From Streptomyces sp. Ncost-T10-10d (GTDB taxonomy: Bacteria; Actinomycetota; Actinomycetes; Streptomycetales; Streptomycetaceae): 64,000 nucleotides of DNA. Shown here one piece after another: positions 34,513 to 43,086 of this stretch (position 1 is the first letter of the stretch; every line of letters begins with the position of its first letter). The notes below the pieces were generated by a model. That model worked only from the letters and a program-made list of their open reading frames with translations, was not told where the DNA came from and did no database searches. Made by a program: the position numbers and the translations under genes. The stretch is taken from contig NZ_FMDF01000107.1 of the NCBI RefSeq assembly GCF_900091955.1, forward strand, positions 123,321-187,320, written 5' to 3'.

Positions 34513-36150
34513 ATGACTGCCACTCTCGTCGCCAAAGACCTCGCCGCCGGACACGGCGACCGCGCACTCTTCGCCGGACTCGACCTCGTCGTCGCGCCCG
34601 GTGATGTGATCGGTCTCGTCGGTGTCAACGGCGCCGGTAAATCGTCCCTGCTCCGGCTGCTCGCCGGACTCGACCGGCCGGAGGAGGGTGAGCTGCGGCT
34701 CTCCCCGCCCACCGCCACCGTCGGCCACCTCCCGCAGGAGCCGGAGCGGCGTCCGCAGGAGACCGTGCGGGAGTTCCTGGCCCGTCGCACCGGCGTCACC
34801 GACGCCCAGACCGCGATGGACGAGGCGACGCAGGCCCTCGTCGACGGGGCGCCGGGCGCGGACGACGCGTACTCCGAGACGCTGGAACGCTGGCTGGCTC
34901 TCGGCGGCGCGGACCTGGACGAGCGCGCCGAGGAGGTCGCTGCCGACCTCGGACTGACCGTCGGCCTCGACCTGCCGATGACCGCACTCTCCGGAGGCCA
35001 GGCTGCCCGTGCGGGCCTGGCTTCCCTCCTGCTCTCCCGCTACGACATCTTCCTGCTCGACGAGCCCACCAACGACCTCGACCTGGACGGCCTGGAGCGG
35101 CTGGAGCGCTACGTCTCCGGGCTGCGCGCAGGCACGGTCGTCATCAGCCACGACCGCGAATTCCTGATGCGTACGGTCACCAAGGTCCTCGAACTGGACC
35201 TGGCCCAGCAGCAGATCAACCTGTACGGCGGCGGATACGCGGCCTATCTGGAGGAGCGCGAGCGGGCTCGCCGGCATGCCCGTGAGGAGTTCGAGGAGTA
35301 CGCCGACAAGCGCTCCGCCCTCGAAGGCCGCGCGCAGATGCAGCGCGGCTGGATGGACAAGGGCGTCAAGAACGCCCGCCGCAAGGCCACCGACAACGAC
35401 AAGACCGGCCGCAAGTTCCGCAGCGAATCGAGCGAGAAGCAGGCCGCGAAGGCCAGGCAGACCCAGCGCATGATCGAGCGGCTCGATGTCGTCGACGAGC
35501 CGCGCAAGGAGTGGGAACTGCGGATGGAGATCGCCGCCGCACCCCGCTCCGGCTCGGTCGTGGCAACTCTCCGCGAAGCGCAGGTCGTACGCGGCGACTT
35601 CAGCTTCGGCCCGGCATCGCTGCAGATCGACTGGGCGGACCGGGTCGCCATCACCGGTGCCAACGGAGCGGGCAAGTCCACCCTCCTCGCCGCACTTCTG
35701 GGCCGCCTGCCGCTGGATGCCGGGCATGCGACGCTCGGCTCGGGAGTGGTGGTCGGAGAGGTCGACCAGGCGCGCAAGCTGTTCCACGGCTCGGAGTCGC
35801 TCCTGGAGGCGTTCTGCGCCGCCGTCCCCGACACCGAACCGGCTGAAGTCCGAACGCTGCTCGCCAAGTTCGGCCTGCGCGCGGACCACGTGATGCGTCC
35901 CGCGACGACACTCTCACCGGGTGAACGCACGAGGGCGGCGCTCGCCCTGCTCCAGGGCAGGGGCGTCAATCTCCTCGTCCTCGACGAGCCGACGAACCAC
36001 CTCGATCTGCCCGCGATCGAACAGCTGGAATCGGCGCTGGAGTCGTACACGGGGACGCTGCTGCTGGTCACGCACGACCGCCGCATGCTGGAAGCGGTAC
36101 GGACGACGCGGCGTGTCGAGGTGGTGGACGGCAAGGTGAAGGAGCTGTGA
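34513..36150 (+). CDS. ABC-F family ATPase (ribosome-associated)
   Basis: This 545-residue protein has two ABC domains and no membrane segments. Walker A motifs are GVNGAGKSS near residue 36 and GANGAGKST near 382. Signatures are LSGGQAARAGL in the first half and LSPGERTRAAL in the second. The linker between the halves is long, charged and helical (about residues 230-330), as in ABC-F proteins that reach the ribosomal peptidyl-transferase site. Some members rescue ribosomes from antibiotics and others act as translation factors; which applies cannot be told. The ATG at 34513 follows an AGGATCGG site. A possible leader frame lies upstream. Confidence 0.92.
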   Translation: MTATLVAKDLAAGHGDRALFAGLDLVVAPGDVIGLVGVNGAGKSSLLRLLAGLDRPEEGELRLSPPTATVGHLPQEPERRPQETVREFLARRTGVTDAQTAMDEATQALVDGAPGADDAYSETLERWLALGGADLDERAEEVAADLGLTVGLDLPMTALSGGQAARAGLASLLLSRYDIFLLDEPTNDLDLDGLERLERYVSGLRAGTVVISHDREFLMRTVTKVLELDLAQQQINLYGGGYAAYLEERERARRHAREEFEEYADKRSALEGRAQMQRGWMDKGVKNARRKATDNDKTGRKFRSESSEKQAAKARQTQRMIERLDVVDEPRKEWELRMEIAAAPRSGSVVATLREAQVVRGDFSFGPASLQIDWADRVAITGANGAGKSTLLAALLGRLPLDAGHATLGSGVVVGEVDQARKLFHGSESLLEAFCAAVPDTEPAEVRTLLAKFGLRADHVMRPATTLSPGERTRAALALLQGRGVNLLVLDEPTNHLDLPAIEQLESALESYTGTLLLVTHDRRMLEAVRTTRRVEVVDGKVKEL

Positions 36151-36164
36151 GCGGCTCCTCAGAC

Positions 36165-36240
36165 ATTTTCGGCCCGTCCGGCGTTCAAGGATATTTGTTG
36201 ATCCCCTCCGGCGCTTGAGGGGCTGGATCCGGGGCAGAGC
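36165..36240. repeat. Dispersed Streptomyces-type intergenic repeat
   Basis: The 171-bp gap between the convergent ABC-F and tex genes contains two diverged copies of a core resembling GTCCGGCGTTCAAGGA (36177 onward) and CTCCGGCGCTTGAGGGGC (from 36206). The second forms the hairpin CCCCTC-N8-GAGGGG (36203-36222). Similar cores are, to my knowledge, scattered between genes in many Streptomyces genomes. It may act as a transcription terminator for both flanking genes. Confidence 0.6.
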
Positions 36241-36321
36241 CACGGCTTCGGGAAGGGGGCGGGTGGGGGAGGGACGGGCCCCGCACAGCGGACCGCACCT
36301 CACCCCCACCCGCCCTCGACG

Positions 36322-38736
36322 TCAGCCCCTCTTGCCGCCCTGCTTCGGATCCGCCAGCCCGGCCCGCCGCAACGCATCCGCCATCGCGCTGTTCACCGGC
36401 GCCGGACGGGCAGAGCCGCCGCCACCGCCACCGCGCCGGTCACGGTCCTGACCGCCCTGCCCCTGCCGCTGCCGCGGCGGCCGGCCACCCTGGCCACCAC
36501 CCTGGCCGCCTCGCTCGCCCCGCTCCCGCCTGGGCCCGCCGCCCTGGGACGCGCCCCCCGCCGACGCTTCGTCGTCCAGCCGCAGCGTCAGCGAGATCCG
36601 CTTCCGCGGAATGTCGACATCCATGACCTTGACCTTCACGATGTCGCCCGGCTTCACGACATCCCGCGGGTCCTTCACGAAGGTGTGCGACATCGCCGAC
36701 ACATGCACCAGGCCGTCCTGATGCACACCGATGTCCACGAACGCACCGAACGCCGCGACATTGGTCACGACGCCCTCCAGCACCATCCCGGACGCCAGAT
36801 CGCCGATCTTCTCGACGCCTTCCTTGAAGGTGGCCGTCTTGAACGCGGGACGCGGGTCACGCCCCGGCTTCTCCAGCTCCTTCAGGATGTCGGTGACGGT
36901 CGGCAGACCGAACTTCTCGTCCACGAAGTCGTCGGCCCGCAATGACCGCAGCACGCTCGTGTTGCCGATCAGCGAGGCGACGTCACTGCCTGTCCGCTTC
37001 ACCATCGCCCGTACCACCGGGTACGCCTCGGGGTGCACGCTCGACGCGTCCAGCGGATCGTCGCCCCGGATGCGCAGGAAGCCCGCGCACTGCTCGTACG
37101 CCTTCGGGCCCAGCCGCGCCACGTCCTTGAGCGCCTTGCGGGACCGGAACGGCCCGTTCGCATCGCGGTGCGCGACGATGTTCTCGGCGAGCCCCGAGCC
37201 GATCCCCGAGACCCGTGAGAGCAGCGGCGCCGATGCGGTGTTGACGTCGACACCGACACCGTTCACACAGTCCTCGACGACCGCGTCCAGCGAGCGCGAC
37301 AGCTTCACCTCGGACAGGTCGTGCTGGTACTGGCCGACACCGATCGACTTCGGGTCGATCTTCACCAGCTCTGCGAGGGGGTCCTGCAGCCGCCGCGCGA
37401 TCGAGACGGCGCCGCGCAACGACACGTCCATGTCGGGGAGCTCCTGGGAGGCGAAGGCCGAGGCCGAGTACACCGACGCGCCCGCCTCCGACACCATCAC
37501 CTTGGTGAGCTTCAACTCGGCGTGCTTGTCGATGAGTTCACCGGCGAGTTTGTCGGTCTCGCGGGACGCCGTACCGTTGCCGATCGCGATCAGGTCGACG
37601 GCGTGGGCCTTCGCCAGCTGCTCCAGCCTGGCCAGCGACTGGTCCCACTTGTTCGCCGGGACGTGCGGGTGGATGACATCCGTCGCGACGACCTTGCCGG
37701 TCGCGTCGACGACGGCGACCTTCACGCCCGTGCGGAAACCGGGGTCGAGCCCCAGCGTGGCCCGAGTCCCGGCCGGCGCGGCAAGCAGCAGATCGCGCAG
37801 GTTCGACGCGAAGACGCGTACCGCCTCGTCCTCCGCCGCCGTGCGCAGCCGCAGCCGCAGATCGATACCGAGGTGCACCAGGATCCGGGTCCGCCAGGCC
37901 CAGCGCACGGTGTCTCCGAGCCACTTGTCGCCGGGGCGGCCGCGGTCGCCGATCCCGAAGCGCCGGGCGACCATGTTCTCGTACGTCGAAGGGCCGGGCG
38001 TCTCCGAGGGCTCCTCCGGCTCCATGACCAGGTCGAGCACGTCCTCCTTCTCGCCCCGCAGCATCGCGAGCACCCGGTGCGAGGGCAGCGCGGTGAACGG
38101 CTCAGCGAAGTCGAAGTAGTCGGCGAACTTCGCCCCCGCCTCCTCCTTGCCGTCCCGCACCTTGGCGGCCAGCCGCCCGCGCGACCACATGCGCTCCCGC
38201 AGCTCACCGATCAGATCGGCGTCCTCCGAGAACCGCTCGGTGAGGATGGCGCGGGCCCCCTCCAGCGCGGCCGCACCGTCCGCGACGCCCTTGTCGGCGT
38301 CGACGAAGGCGGCTGCGGCGGCGAGCGGTTCCACCGACGGGTCGCCGAGCAGGCTGTCGGCGAGCGGTTCGAGCCCCGCCTCCCTGGCGATCTGCGCCTT
38401 CGTGCGCCGCTTGGGCTTGAACGGCAGATAGATGTCCTCGAGGCGCGCCTTGGTGTCGGCGGCCCGGATCTGCGCCTCCAGCGCCTCGTCCAGCTTGCCC
38501 TGTTCGCGTACCGATTCGAGGATCGCCGTACGACGGTCCTCCAGCTCCCGCAGATACCGCAGCCGCTCCTCGAGCGTGCGCAGCTGCGCATCGTCGAGCA
38601 TCTCGGTCGCTTCCTTGCGGTAGCGCGCGATGAACGGCACGGTCGACCCGCCGTCGAGCAGCTCGACGGCCGCCTTCACCTGCCGCTCGCGTACGCCGAG
38701 CTCCTCGGCGATCCTGCCTTCGATGGACGTCGTCAC
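36322..38736 (-). CDS. tex: Tex-family RNA-binding transcription accessory protein
   Basis: This is an 804-residue nucleic-acid-binding protein of the Tex/Spt6-like family. The N-terminal HTH-rich part has VPFIARYRKEATEMLDD near residue 30. The RNase-H-like fold with LGLDPGFRTGVKVAVVD is near 330, HhH motifs with VSGIGSGLAENIVAHRD are near 510, and the S1 RNA-binding domain with VAAFGAFVDIGVHQDGLVHVS is near 655. A glycine/arginine-rich low-complexity tail follows (around 725-780). Tex influences transcription elongation and expression of virulence or stress genes. The GTG at 38736 is preferred, because sequence before it is a proline/arginine-rich shadow. It is convergent with the ABC-F gene. 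Confidence 0.94.
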   Translation of the reverse strand: MTTSIEGRIAEELGVRERQVKAAVELLDGGSTVPFIARYRKEATEMLDDAQLRTLEERLRYLRELEDRRTAILESVREQGKLDEALEAQIRAADTKARLEDIYLPFKPKRRTKAQIAREAGLEPLADSLLGDPSVEPLAAAAAFVDADKGVADGAAALEGARAILTERFSEDADLIGELRERMWSRGRLAAKVRDGKEEAGAKFADYFDFAEPFTALPSHRVLAMLRGEKEDVLDLVMEPEEPSETPGPSTYENMVARRFGIGDRGRPGDKWLGDTVRWAWRTRILVHLGIDLRLRLRTAAEDEAVRVFASNLRDLLLAAPAGTRATLGLDPGFRTGVKVAVVDATGKVVATDVIHPHVPANKWDQSLARLEQLAKAHAVDLIAIGNGTASRETDKLAGELIDKHAELKLTKVMVSEAGASVYSASAFASQELPDMDVSLRGAVSIARRLQDPLAELVKIDPKSIGVGQYQHDLSEVKLSRSLDAVVEDCVNGVGVDVNTASAPLLSRVSGIGSGLAENIVAHRDANGPFRSRKALKDVARLGPKAYEQCAGFLRIRGDDPLDASSVHPEAYPVVRAMVKRTGSDVASLIGNTSVLRSLRADDFVDEKFGLPTVTDILKELEKPGRDPRPAFKTATFKEGVEKIGDLASGMVLEGVVTNVAAFGAFVDIGVHQDGLVHVSAMSHTFVKDPRDVVKPGDIVKVKVMDVDIPRKRISLTLRLDDEASAGGASQGGGPRRERGERGGQGGGQGGRPPRQRQGQGGQDRDRRGGGGGGSARPAPVNSAMADALRRAGLADPKQGGKRG

Positions 38737-38806
38737 GGTTCTACCGACTCGCCTTCTCGTACTGGCTGTGCTTACCGGGGCGGGGCCCCTTCGCCTGCAT
38801 TGTGCC

Positions 38807-38838
38807 GGGTGGTCGGGCGCGGTGTCGCCCGACCACCC
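38807..38838 (-). terminator. Hairpin terminator between the SCO6745-like gene and tex
   Basis: A perfect 13-bp stem (arm GGGTGGTCGGGCG, 38807-38819; mirror 38826-38838) has a six-base loop. It lies 22 bp past the stop of the minus-strand SCO6745-like gene and upstream of the tex start, insulating the two. Confidence 0.8.
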
Positions 38839-38860
38839 CACTTGTCCGTCGGTCGGCGGC

Positions 38861-39724
38861 TCAGCCCCTGCCGATCAGATCGGCCGGGAAGGCACCCGCC
38901 GAGGCCGCCGTGAACAGGAATCCGCGCGCCAGCTCGGTCAGCCGCGCCACACCCTCCTCGCCCAGATGCTCGTACGGGGCCTGGTCCGTCCGGTCCGTGG
39001 CGTCCTCCAGATCTGCCCGAAGCGCGATACCTGCCTCCGTCAACTCGCCCTCGCCGTCCAGGAGTCCACGCCCGCGCAGCCGTTCGGACGCCTCCTCCCA
39101 GTCGCTGCGGCGCCAGCCGCGGGTGGCGAGGACCCAGCGCGGGGACATTCCCTTGCCGGTCGCCGTGTGGCTGACCAGAGCCTCCACCGGGTCGAGACCG
39201 GCAGCGAGGAGAGCCGCGACATGACCGTCACCGCGGTGTTCGCGCAACAGCGTGCCCGCGTGCCAGTACGCCAGGTGCGGCTGCTCGGGCACCGGAAGAT
39301 CGGCGTGGGCGGCGTAGAGCGGCCGGGCGTGTCGGGTGCACGCCTCGGCGGCGTGGAGCGCCAGTCCGGCCGCCTCGGCCAGTTCGGGGGAGGCGATGAT
39401 CTCCTCACCCAGCAGTCGGCGCAGCGTGGAGTCGGCGGCGCGCAGCCGGGCGTCCAGGACCGCCTGCGGCGAGGCGACGGACCACACGGCGGGCAGGTGC
39501 CGGGCGACGAGGTCGTGGTTGAAGTTGTAGAAGGCCGCGGTGACCGTGCCGGGGCCGACGGCGCCCAGCGCCGCCCCGCGCGCTGCGAAGTAGGCGGCGT
39601 TCGAGTCGTCGATGCCGAGCTCTCCGAGCTCCTTGCCGAGGTCGGGGGAGAAGTAGACCGTCGAGTGCAACGGGTTGATGGCGTTGTGGCAGCGGCGTCC
39701 GGCGCGCGGCGGCAGAGTACTCAT
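38861..39724 (-). CDS. SCO6745-family protein (helix-rich, unknown function)
   Basis: This 287-residue soluble protein matches the Streptomyces SCO6745-like family in its N-terminus (NAINPLHSTVYFSPD) and the following block EELGI..NAAYFAARGAALGAVGP. A later winged-helix-like region reads GWRRSDWEEASERLRGRGLLDGEGELTEAGIALR near residue 205, which could bind DNA or be a structural wHTH. No enzymatic motif is seen. A 16-bp perfect palindrome just upstream of its ATG suggests repression by a TetR-type regulator encoded elsewhere. The family link is by recognition of its style, not by search. Confidence 0.78.
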   Translation of the reverse strand: MSTLPPRAGRRCHNAINPLHSTVYFSPDLGKELGELGIDDSNAAYFAARGAALGAVGPGTVTAAFYNFNHDLVARHLPAVWSVASPQAVLDARLRAADSTLRRLLGEEIIASPELAEAAGLALHAAEACTRHARPLYAAHADLPVPEQPHLAYWHAGTLLREHRGDGHVAALLAAGLDPVEALVSHTATGKGMSPRWVLATRGWRRSDWEEASERLRGRGLLDGEGELTEAGIALRADLEDATDRTDQAPYEHLGEEGVARLTELARGFLFTAASAGAFPADLIGRG

Positions 39725-39734
39725 ACAAGCACGT

Positions 39735-39750
39735 TACCGACTGGTCGGTA
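39735..39750. promoter_or_regulatory. TetR-type operator candidate
   Basis: This is the perfect palindrome TACCGAC-TG-GTCGGTA, 11 bp upstream of the minus-strand SCO6745-like gene. Additional ACGT on the left and CGT on the right almost extend it. Such CCGACxxGTCGG dyads are typical TetR operators. No TetR gene is adjacent, so the regulator would act in trans. Confidence 0.6.
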
Positions 39751-39858
39751 CGTCCCGTAACCCCGGGGCGACGCCCAATCCGCGCGAGCCCCGACATGGC
39801 AGAAAAGGTGGGCTTTTCGTCATTGCGGCCATGCTCCAGGTTGCCCAGGATGGCAGTC

Positions 39859-40821
39859 ATGACGCAGCGATCCGTACTCGTGGTCCTCTTCGACGGCGTC
39901 CAGAGCCTCGATGTGACCGGCCCGGTGGAGGTCTTCGCCGGGGCCTCCCACTTCCCCGGGGCCGGGTACGAACTGCGCACCGCCTCCCTCGACGGCGCCC
40001 CGGTCCGTACCAGCAGTGGCCTGAACCTCGTCCCGGACGGCGGCCTTGCCGACGCCGAACCGCCGCACACCCTCCTCGTCCCGGGCGGCGAGGGCACCCG
40101 AACCCCCGATCCGGCGCTCGTCGGCTGGCTGCGGGACCACGCCGCGCACGCCGAACGGCTCGTCTCCGTCTGCACCGGTGCGCTGCTGCTCGCCGCGGCC
40201 GGGCTGCTGGACGGGCACCGGGTGACCACGCACTGGACGGTCTGCGAGCACCTCGCCCGCAGCTACCCGGCGGTCGAGGTCGACCCGGACCCGATCTTCG
40301 TACGCGACGGCAGGCTGGCCACCTCCGCCGGAGTCACCGCCGGTATCGACCTCGCCCTCGCACTCGTCGAGGAGGACCACGGCCGGGACATCGCGCTCAC
40401 CGTCGCCCGCCACCTGGTGGTCTTTCTGCGCAGACCCGGGAACCAGGCCCAGTTCAGCGCCCAGCTCACCGCCCAGACCGCCCGGCGCGAACCGCTGCGC
40501 GAGGTCCAGCACTGGATCACCGAGCACCCCGGCGACGATCTCTCCGTCGAGGCGCTCGCCGCCCGAGCCCGCCTCTCGCCCCGCCACTTCGCCCGAGCCT
40601 TCCAGGCGGAGACGGGCCTCACACCGGGCCGTTACGTCGACCGGGTACGCCTCGAACACGCCCGTCGGCTGCTGGAGGACACCACCGACGGCGTGACCGG
40701 CATCGCACGCGCCTGTGGCTACGGCACCCCGGAGGCCATGCGCCGCGCGTTCACCAAGGCCCTCGGCACAGCACCCGCCGAATACCGCCGGCGCTTCCGC
40801 ACCCAGCCCGCCCTCGACTGA
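39859..40821 (+). CDS. GlxA-family transcriptional regulator (DJ-1/PfpI domain + AraC HTH)
   Basis: This is a 320-residue two-domain regulator. Residues 3-170 form an amidotransferase-like DJ-1/PfpI domain with LVSVCTGALLLAAAGLLDG near 100, including the nucleophile-elbow cysteine. Residues about 215-310 form an AraC-type HTH (ALAARARLSPRHFARAFQAETGLTPGRYVDRVRLEHARRLL). Such regulators respond to small nitrogenous ligands in some species. The ATG at 39859 is preferred because AGGA lies nine bases upstream; an earlier in-frame ATG exists. The next gene encodes a stand-alone DJ-1 protein of the same kind, 18 bp downstream, its likely target or ligand-processing partner. Confidence 0.92.
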   Translation: MTQRSVLVVLFDGVQSLDVTGPVEVFAGASHFPGAGYELRTASLDGAPVRTSSGLNLVPDGGLADAEPPHTLLVPGGEGTRTPDPALVGWLRDHAAHAERLVSVCTGALLLAAAGLLDGHRVTTHWTVCEHLARSYPAVEVDPDPIFVRDGRLATSAGVTAGIDLALALVEEDHGRDIALTVARHLVVFLRRPGNQAQFSAQLTAQTARREPLREVQHWITEHPGDDLSVEALAARARLSPRHFARAFQAETGLTPGRYVDRVRLEHARRLLEDTTDGVTGIARACGYGTPEAMRRAFTKALGTAPAEYRRRFRTQPALD

Positions 40822-40839
40822 CCGAACGAAAGGAACCCC

Positions 40840-41478
40840 ATGCAGATCGCCATCGTCCTCTTCGACCGCTTCACCTCGCTCGACGCCGTGGGCCCCTACG
40901 AAATGCTGGCCCGCACCCCCGGCGCCGAGACGGTGTTCGTCGCCGAACGGACCGGCCCCGTGCGCAACGACAACGGGAGCCTAGCGCTCGTCGCCGACAA
41001 GACCTTCGCCGACGTACCGGCACCGGATGTGATCGTCGTCCCCGGCGGCCCCGGCCAGAGCGACCAGATGGAGAACGAGACACTGCTCGGCTGGCTGCGC
41101 ACGGCCGACGCCACCAGCACCTGGACCACCTCCGTCTGCACCGGTTCGCTGCTGCTCGCCGCGGCCGGACTGCTGAAGGGCCGCCGAGCCACATCGCACT
41201 GGCTCGCGCTGGACATCCTGAAGGGCCTCGGCACGGACGCGACCGGCGAACGCGTCGTCATCGACGGCAAGTACGTCACGGCAGCGGGCGTCTCCTCCGG
41301 CATCGACATGGGGCTCACCCTGCTCGGCCGGATCGCGGACGACGAGCACGCCATGGCGGTACAGCTGCTGACCGAGTACGACCCGCAGCCGCCTTACGAC
41401 GCGGGCTCACCGGCGAAGGCCCCGGCGGCACTGGTCGAGGAGTTCCGCGTCAAGAGCCGCTTCATCCTCGAGCAGTAG
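40840..41478 (+). CDS. DJ-1/PfpI-family protein
   Basis: This 212-residue protein with a class I glutamine-amidotransferase-like fold is probably an isonitrile hydratase-, chaperone- or deglycase-type enzyme. It has VVPGGPGQSDQ near residue 67 and the elbow cysteine in TSVCTGSLLLAAAGLL near 98. The VTAAGVSSGIDMGLTLLGRIA block near 146 is shared with the N-terminal domain of the upstream GlxA-type regulator. The two genes are 18 bp apart and share the CTG(A/S)LLLAAAGLL and TxHW blocks, so the pair probably arose by duplication. The substrate is unknown. Confidence 0.88.
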   Translation: MQIAIVLFDRFTSLDAVGPYEMLARTPGAETVFVAERTGPVRNDNGSLALVADKTFADVPAPDVIVVPGGPGQSDQMENETLLGWLRTADATSTWTTSVCTGSLLLAAAGLLKGRRATSHWLALDILKGLGTDATGERVVIDGKYVTAAGVSSGIDMGLTLLGRIADDEHAMAVQLLTEYDPQPPYDAGSPAKAPAALVEEFRVKSRFILEQ

Positions 41479-41489
41479 CCGCGGCGGCG

Positions 41490-42248
41490 TCACGACCCCG
41501 TCGTCCAGGTGAAGCGCGGCGCACGCCGCTCCAGGAACGCGGCGACACCCTCCGCGGTGTCGCCGCTGCGCCGCGCCTGCTCCGCCCAGTACGCGTCGCG
41601 GTCCTCGCGCCCGGTGGCGAACTCCTTCGCCGCTGCCTGCGTCAGCCGCGAGCGCGCTACCAGGGTGCGTACGTACGAGTCGACCCGCTTGTCCAGCTCA
41701 CCGGCCGGCAGCACCTCGTCCACCAGACCGGTCCGCAGCGCCCGTGCGGTGTCGATCAGCTCGCCGGAGAACAGCAGATGCTTCGCGGCGGCCGGGCCGA
41801 TCAGCGCCACCAGCCGCCGCGTGGACGACGCGGCGTACACGACCCCGAGCTTGGCCGGTGTCACGCCGAACGACGCACCCTCCTCGGCGAACCGCAGATC
41901 GCAGGCGGCCGCGAGCTGGCTGCCGCCGCCCACGCAGTAGCCGCGGACCGCCGCCAGTGTCGGCCCGGGGAACGCGGCCAGCGCTTCTTCGGCCGCCACG
42001 GCGAGCGCCTGCGGATCGCCCGCCGGATCCCGGAGCGAGGAGATGTCCGCACCGGCACAGAAGGTGTCCCCGGCGCCCGTCAGCACCAGAACGCAGACCG
42101 CGGGGTCGGCGGCCAGCTGCTTCAGCAGACCGGGCAACGTGCTCCACATCGCGGCCGTCATCGCATTGCGTTTGGCGGGGTTGCTGATGACGACAGTGGC
42201 GACACCGCCCGCGACGGTGTGCTCCAGCCGGGGTTCCGTACGGTCCAT
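41490..42248 (-). CDS. Enoyl-CoA hydratase/isomerase family protein
   Basis: This 252-residue crotonase-fold enzyme acts on acyl-CoA thioesters. The oxyanion-hole segments are TFCAGADISSLRD near residue 62 and VRGYCVGGGSQLAAACDLRFA near 99. The catalytic glutamates of classical hydratases are not clearly in place: the second site reads FGVTPAKLGVVYA, as in several isomerase-like members. The start is the ATG at 42248, chosen over an upstream codon that adds unrelated residues. It stands alone between the DJ-1 gene, with which it converges, and a divergent membrane protein gene. Confidence 0.87.
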   Translation of the reverse strand: MDRTEPRLEHTVAGGVATVVISNPAKRNAMTAAMWSTLPGLLKQLAADPAVCVLVLTGAGDTFCAGADISSLRDPAGDPQALAVAAEEALAAFPGPTLAAVRGYCVGGGSQLAAACDLRFAEEGASFGVTPAKLGVVYAASSTRRLVALIGPAAAKHLLFSGELIDTARALRTGLVDEVLPAGELDKRVDSYVRTLVARSRLTQAAAKEFATGREDRDAYWAEQARRSGDTAEGVAAFLERRAPRFTWTTGS

Positions 42249-42328
42249 GCGCCGGATGCTATCCGTACGGTGCGAACCTATGATCAAGAAGGGGTCGCCG
42301 GACAGGCACGCACCGTGAGGAGCTTCCC

Positions 42329-42952
42329 ATGGCCGATCCCGTAGTCGAGGGCAAGAAGCTGAGCCGCAGTTTCGGCCGGCTGGCGCTGCTCGGCACCCTT
42401 CTCGTCGTGGCCGGTCTGGTCGGCCTCGTCTACACCGGCGTCGCGACGCTCACCTCGATGCTCCTCTTCGGCTGGCTTCTGCTGATCGGCGGCCTCGTCG
42501 GGCTGCTCCACGCCATCGAGTCCCGCGGCAGCAACTACTTCTGGCTGGGCGTCGTGGTGGCCGCACTGAACATCGCCGCCGGAGTCGTCGTCCTGCGCCA
42601 TCCGCACGGCACGGCGGAGGCGCTGACCATGTTCGCCGCGCTGCTCTTCCTGACCGGTGGAGTGTTCCGGCTGGTGGGCAGCGTCGTGGTGCGTGGTCCG
42701 CAGTTCGGCTGGACTCTGCTGCAAGGGGCCTTCGGCCTGCTGCTGGGGCTGCTGGTGCTCTTCGACTGGCCGCACAGCAGCCTCTACGTGCTCGGCCTCT
42801 TCTTCTCGCTGGCGTTGCTCTTCGACGGGCTCGGCCTCATCGCGATCGGGGTCGGCGGCCGCCGTATCGTCTCCATGGTCTCGGATCAACAGGCGGCCGG
42901 AGAGCTGCCGGACACCCCCACCGGAGAGGATCAGAACCGGTCCAGGAGCTGA
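42329..42952 (+). CDS. HdeD/DUF308-family membrane protein
   Basis: This 207-residue integral membrane protein has about six hydrophobic helices, including LALLGTLLVVAGLVGLVY, SMLLFGWLLLIGGLVGLLHA and GVVVAALNIAAGVVVL, then two pairs further on. The paired-helix repeats and GG(V/L)xxL motifs are typical of HdeD-like proteins, linked to acid or envelope stress in other bacteria. The C-terminal tail is hydrophilic. It is followed directly by an anti-sigma-factor-type ATPase whose earliest possible start overlaps this stop. Confidence 0.85.
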   Translation: MADPVVEGKKLSRSFGRLALLGTLLVVAGLVGLVYTGVATLTSMLLFGWLLLIGGLVGLLHAIESRGSNYFWLGVVVAALNIAAGVVVLRHPHGTAEALTMFAALLFLTGGVFRLVGSVVVRGPQFGWTLLQGAFGLLLGLLVLFDWPHSSLYVLGLFFSLALLFDGLGLIAIGVGGRRIVSMVSDQQAAGELPDTPTGEDQNRSRS

Positions 42953-43086
42953 TGGTTTCGAGCTTGTCCGGTCAAAACCTGCCGATAGAAGTCGACTTTT
43001 GTTCAGCAGCACGGTCCGGACCAACCGTGCCCCGCACTCTGTACTCGATGTGCAGTCCCCATCGAGTCGAGAGCGGGTACCGGACT

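Noticed and set aside
39675..42344. Plus-strand frame of about 890 codons
   Set aside because: It is out of frame with the GlxA, DJ-1 and hydratase genes and Arg/Pro-rich throughout; a shadow frame.
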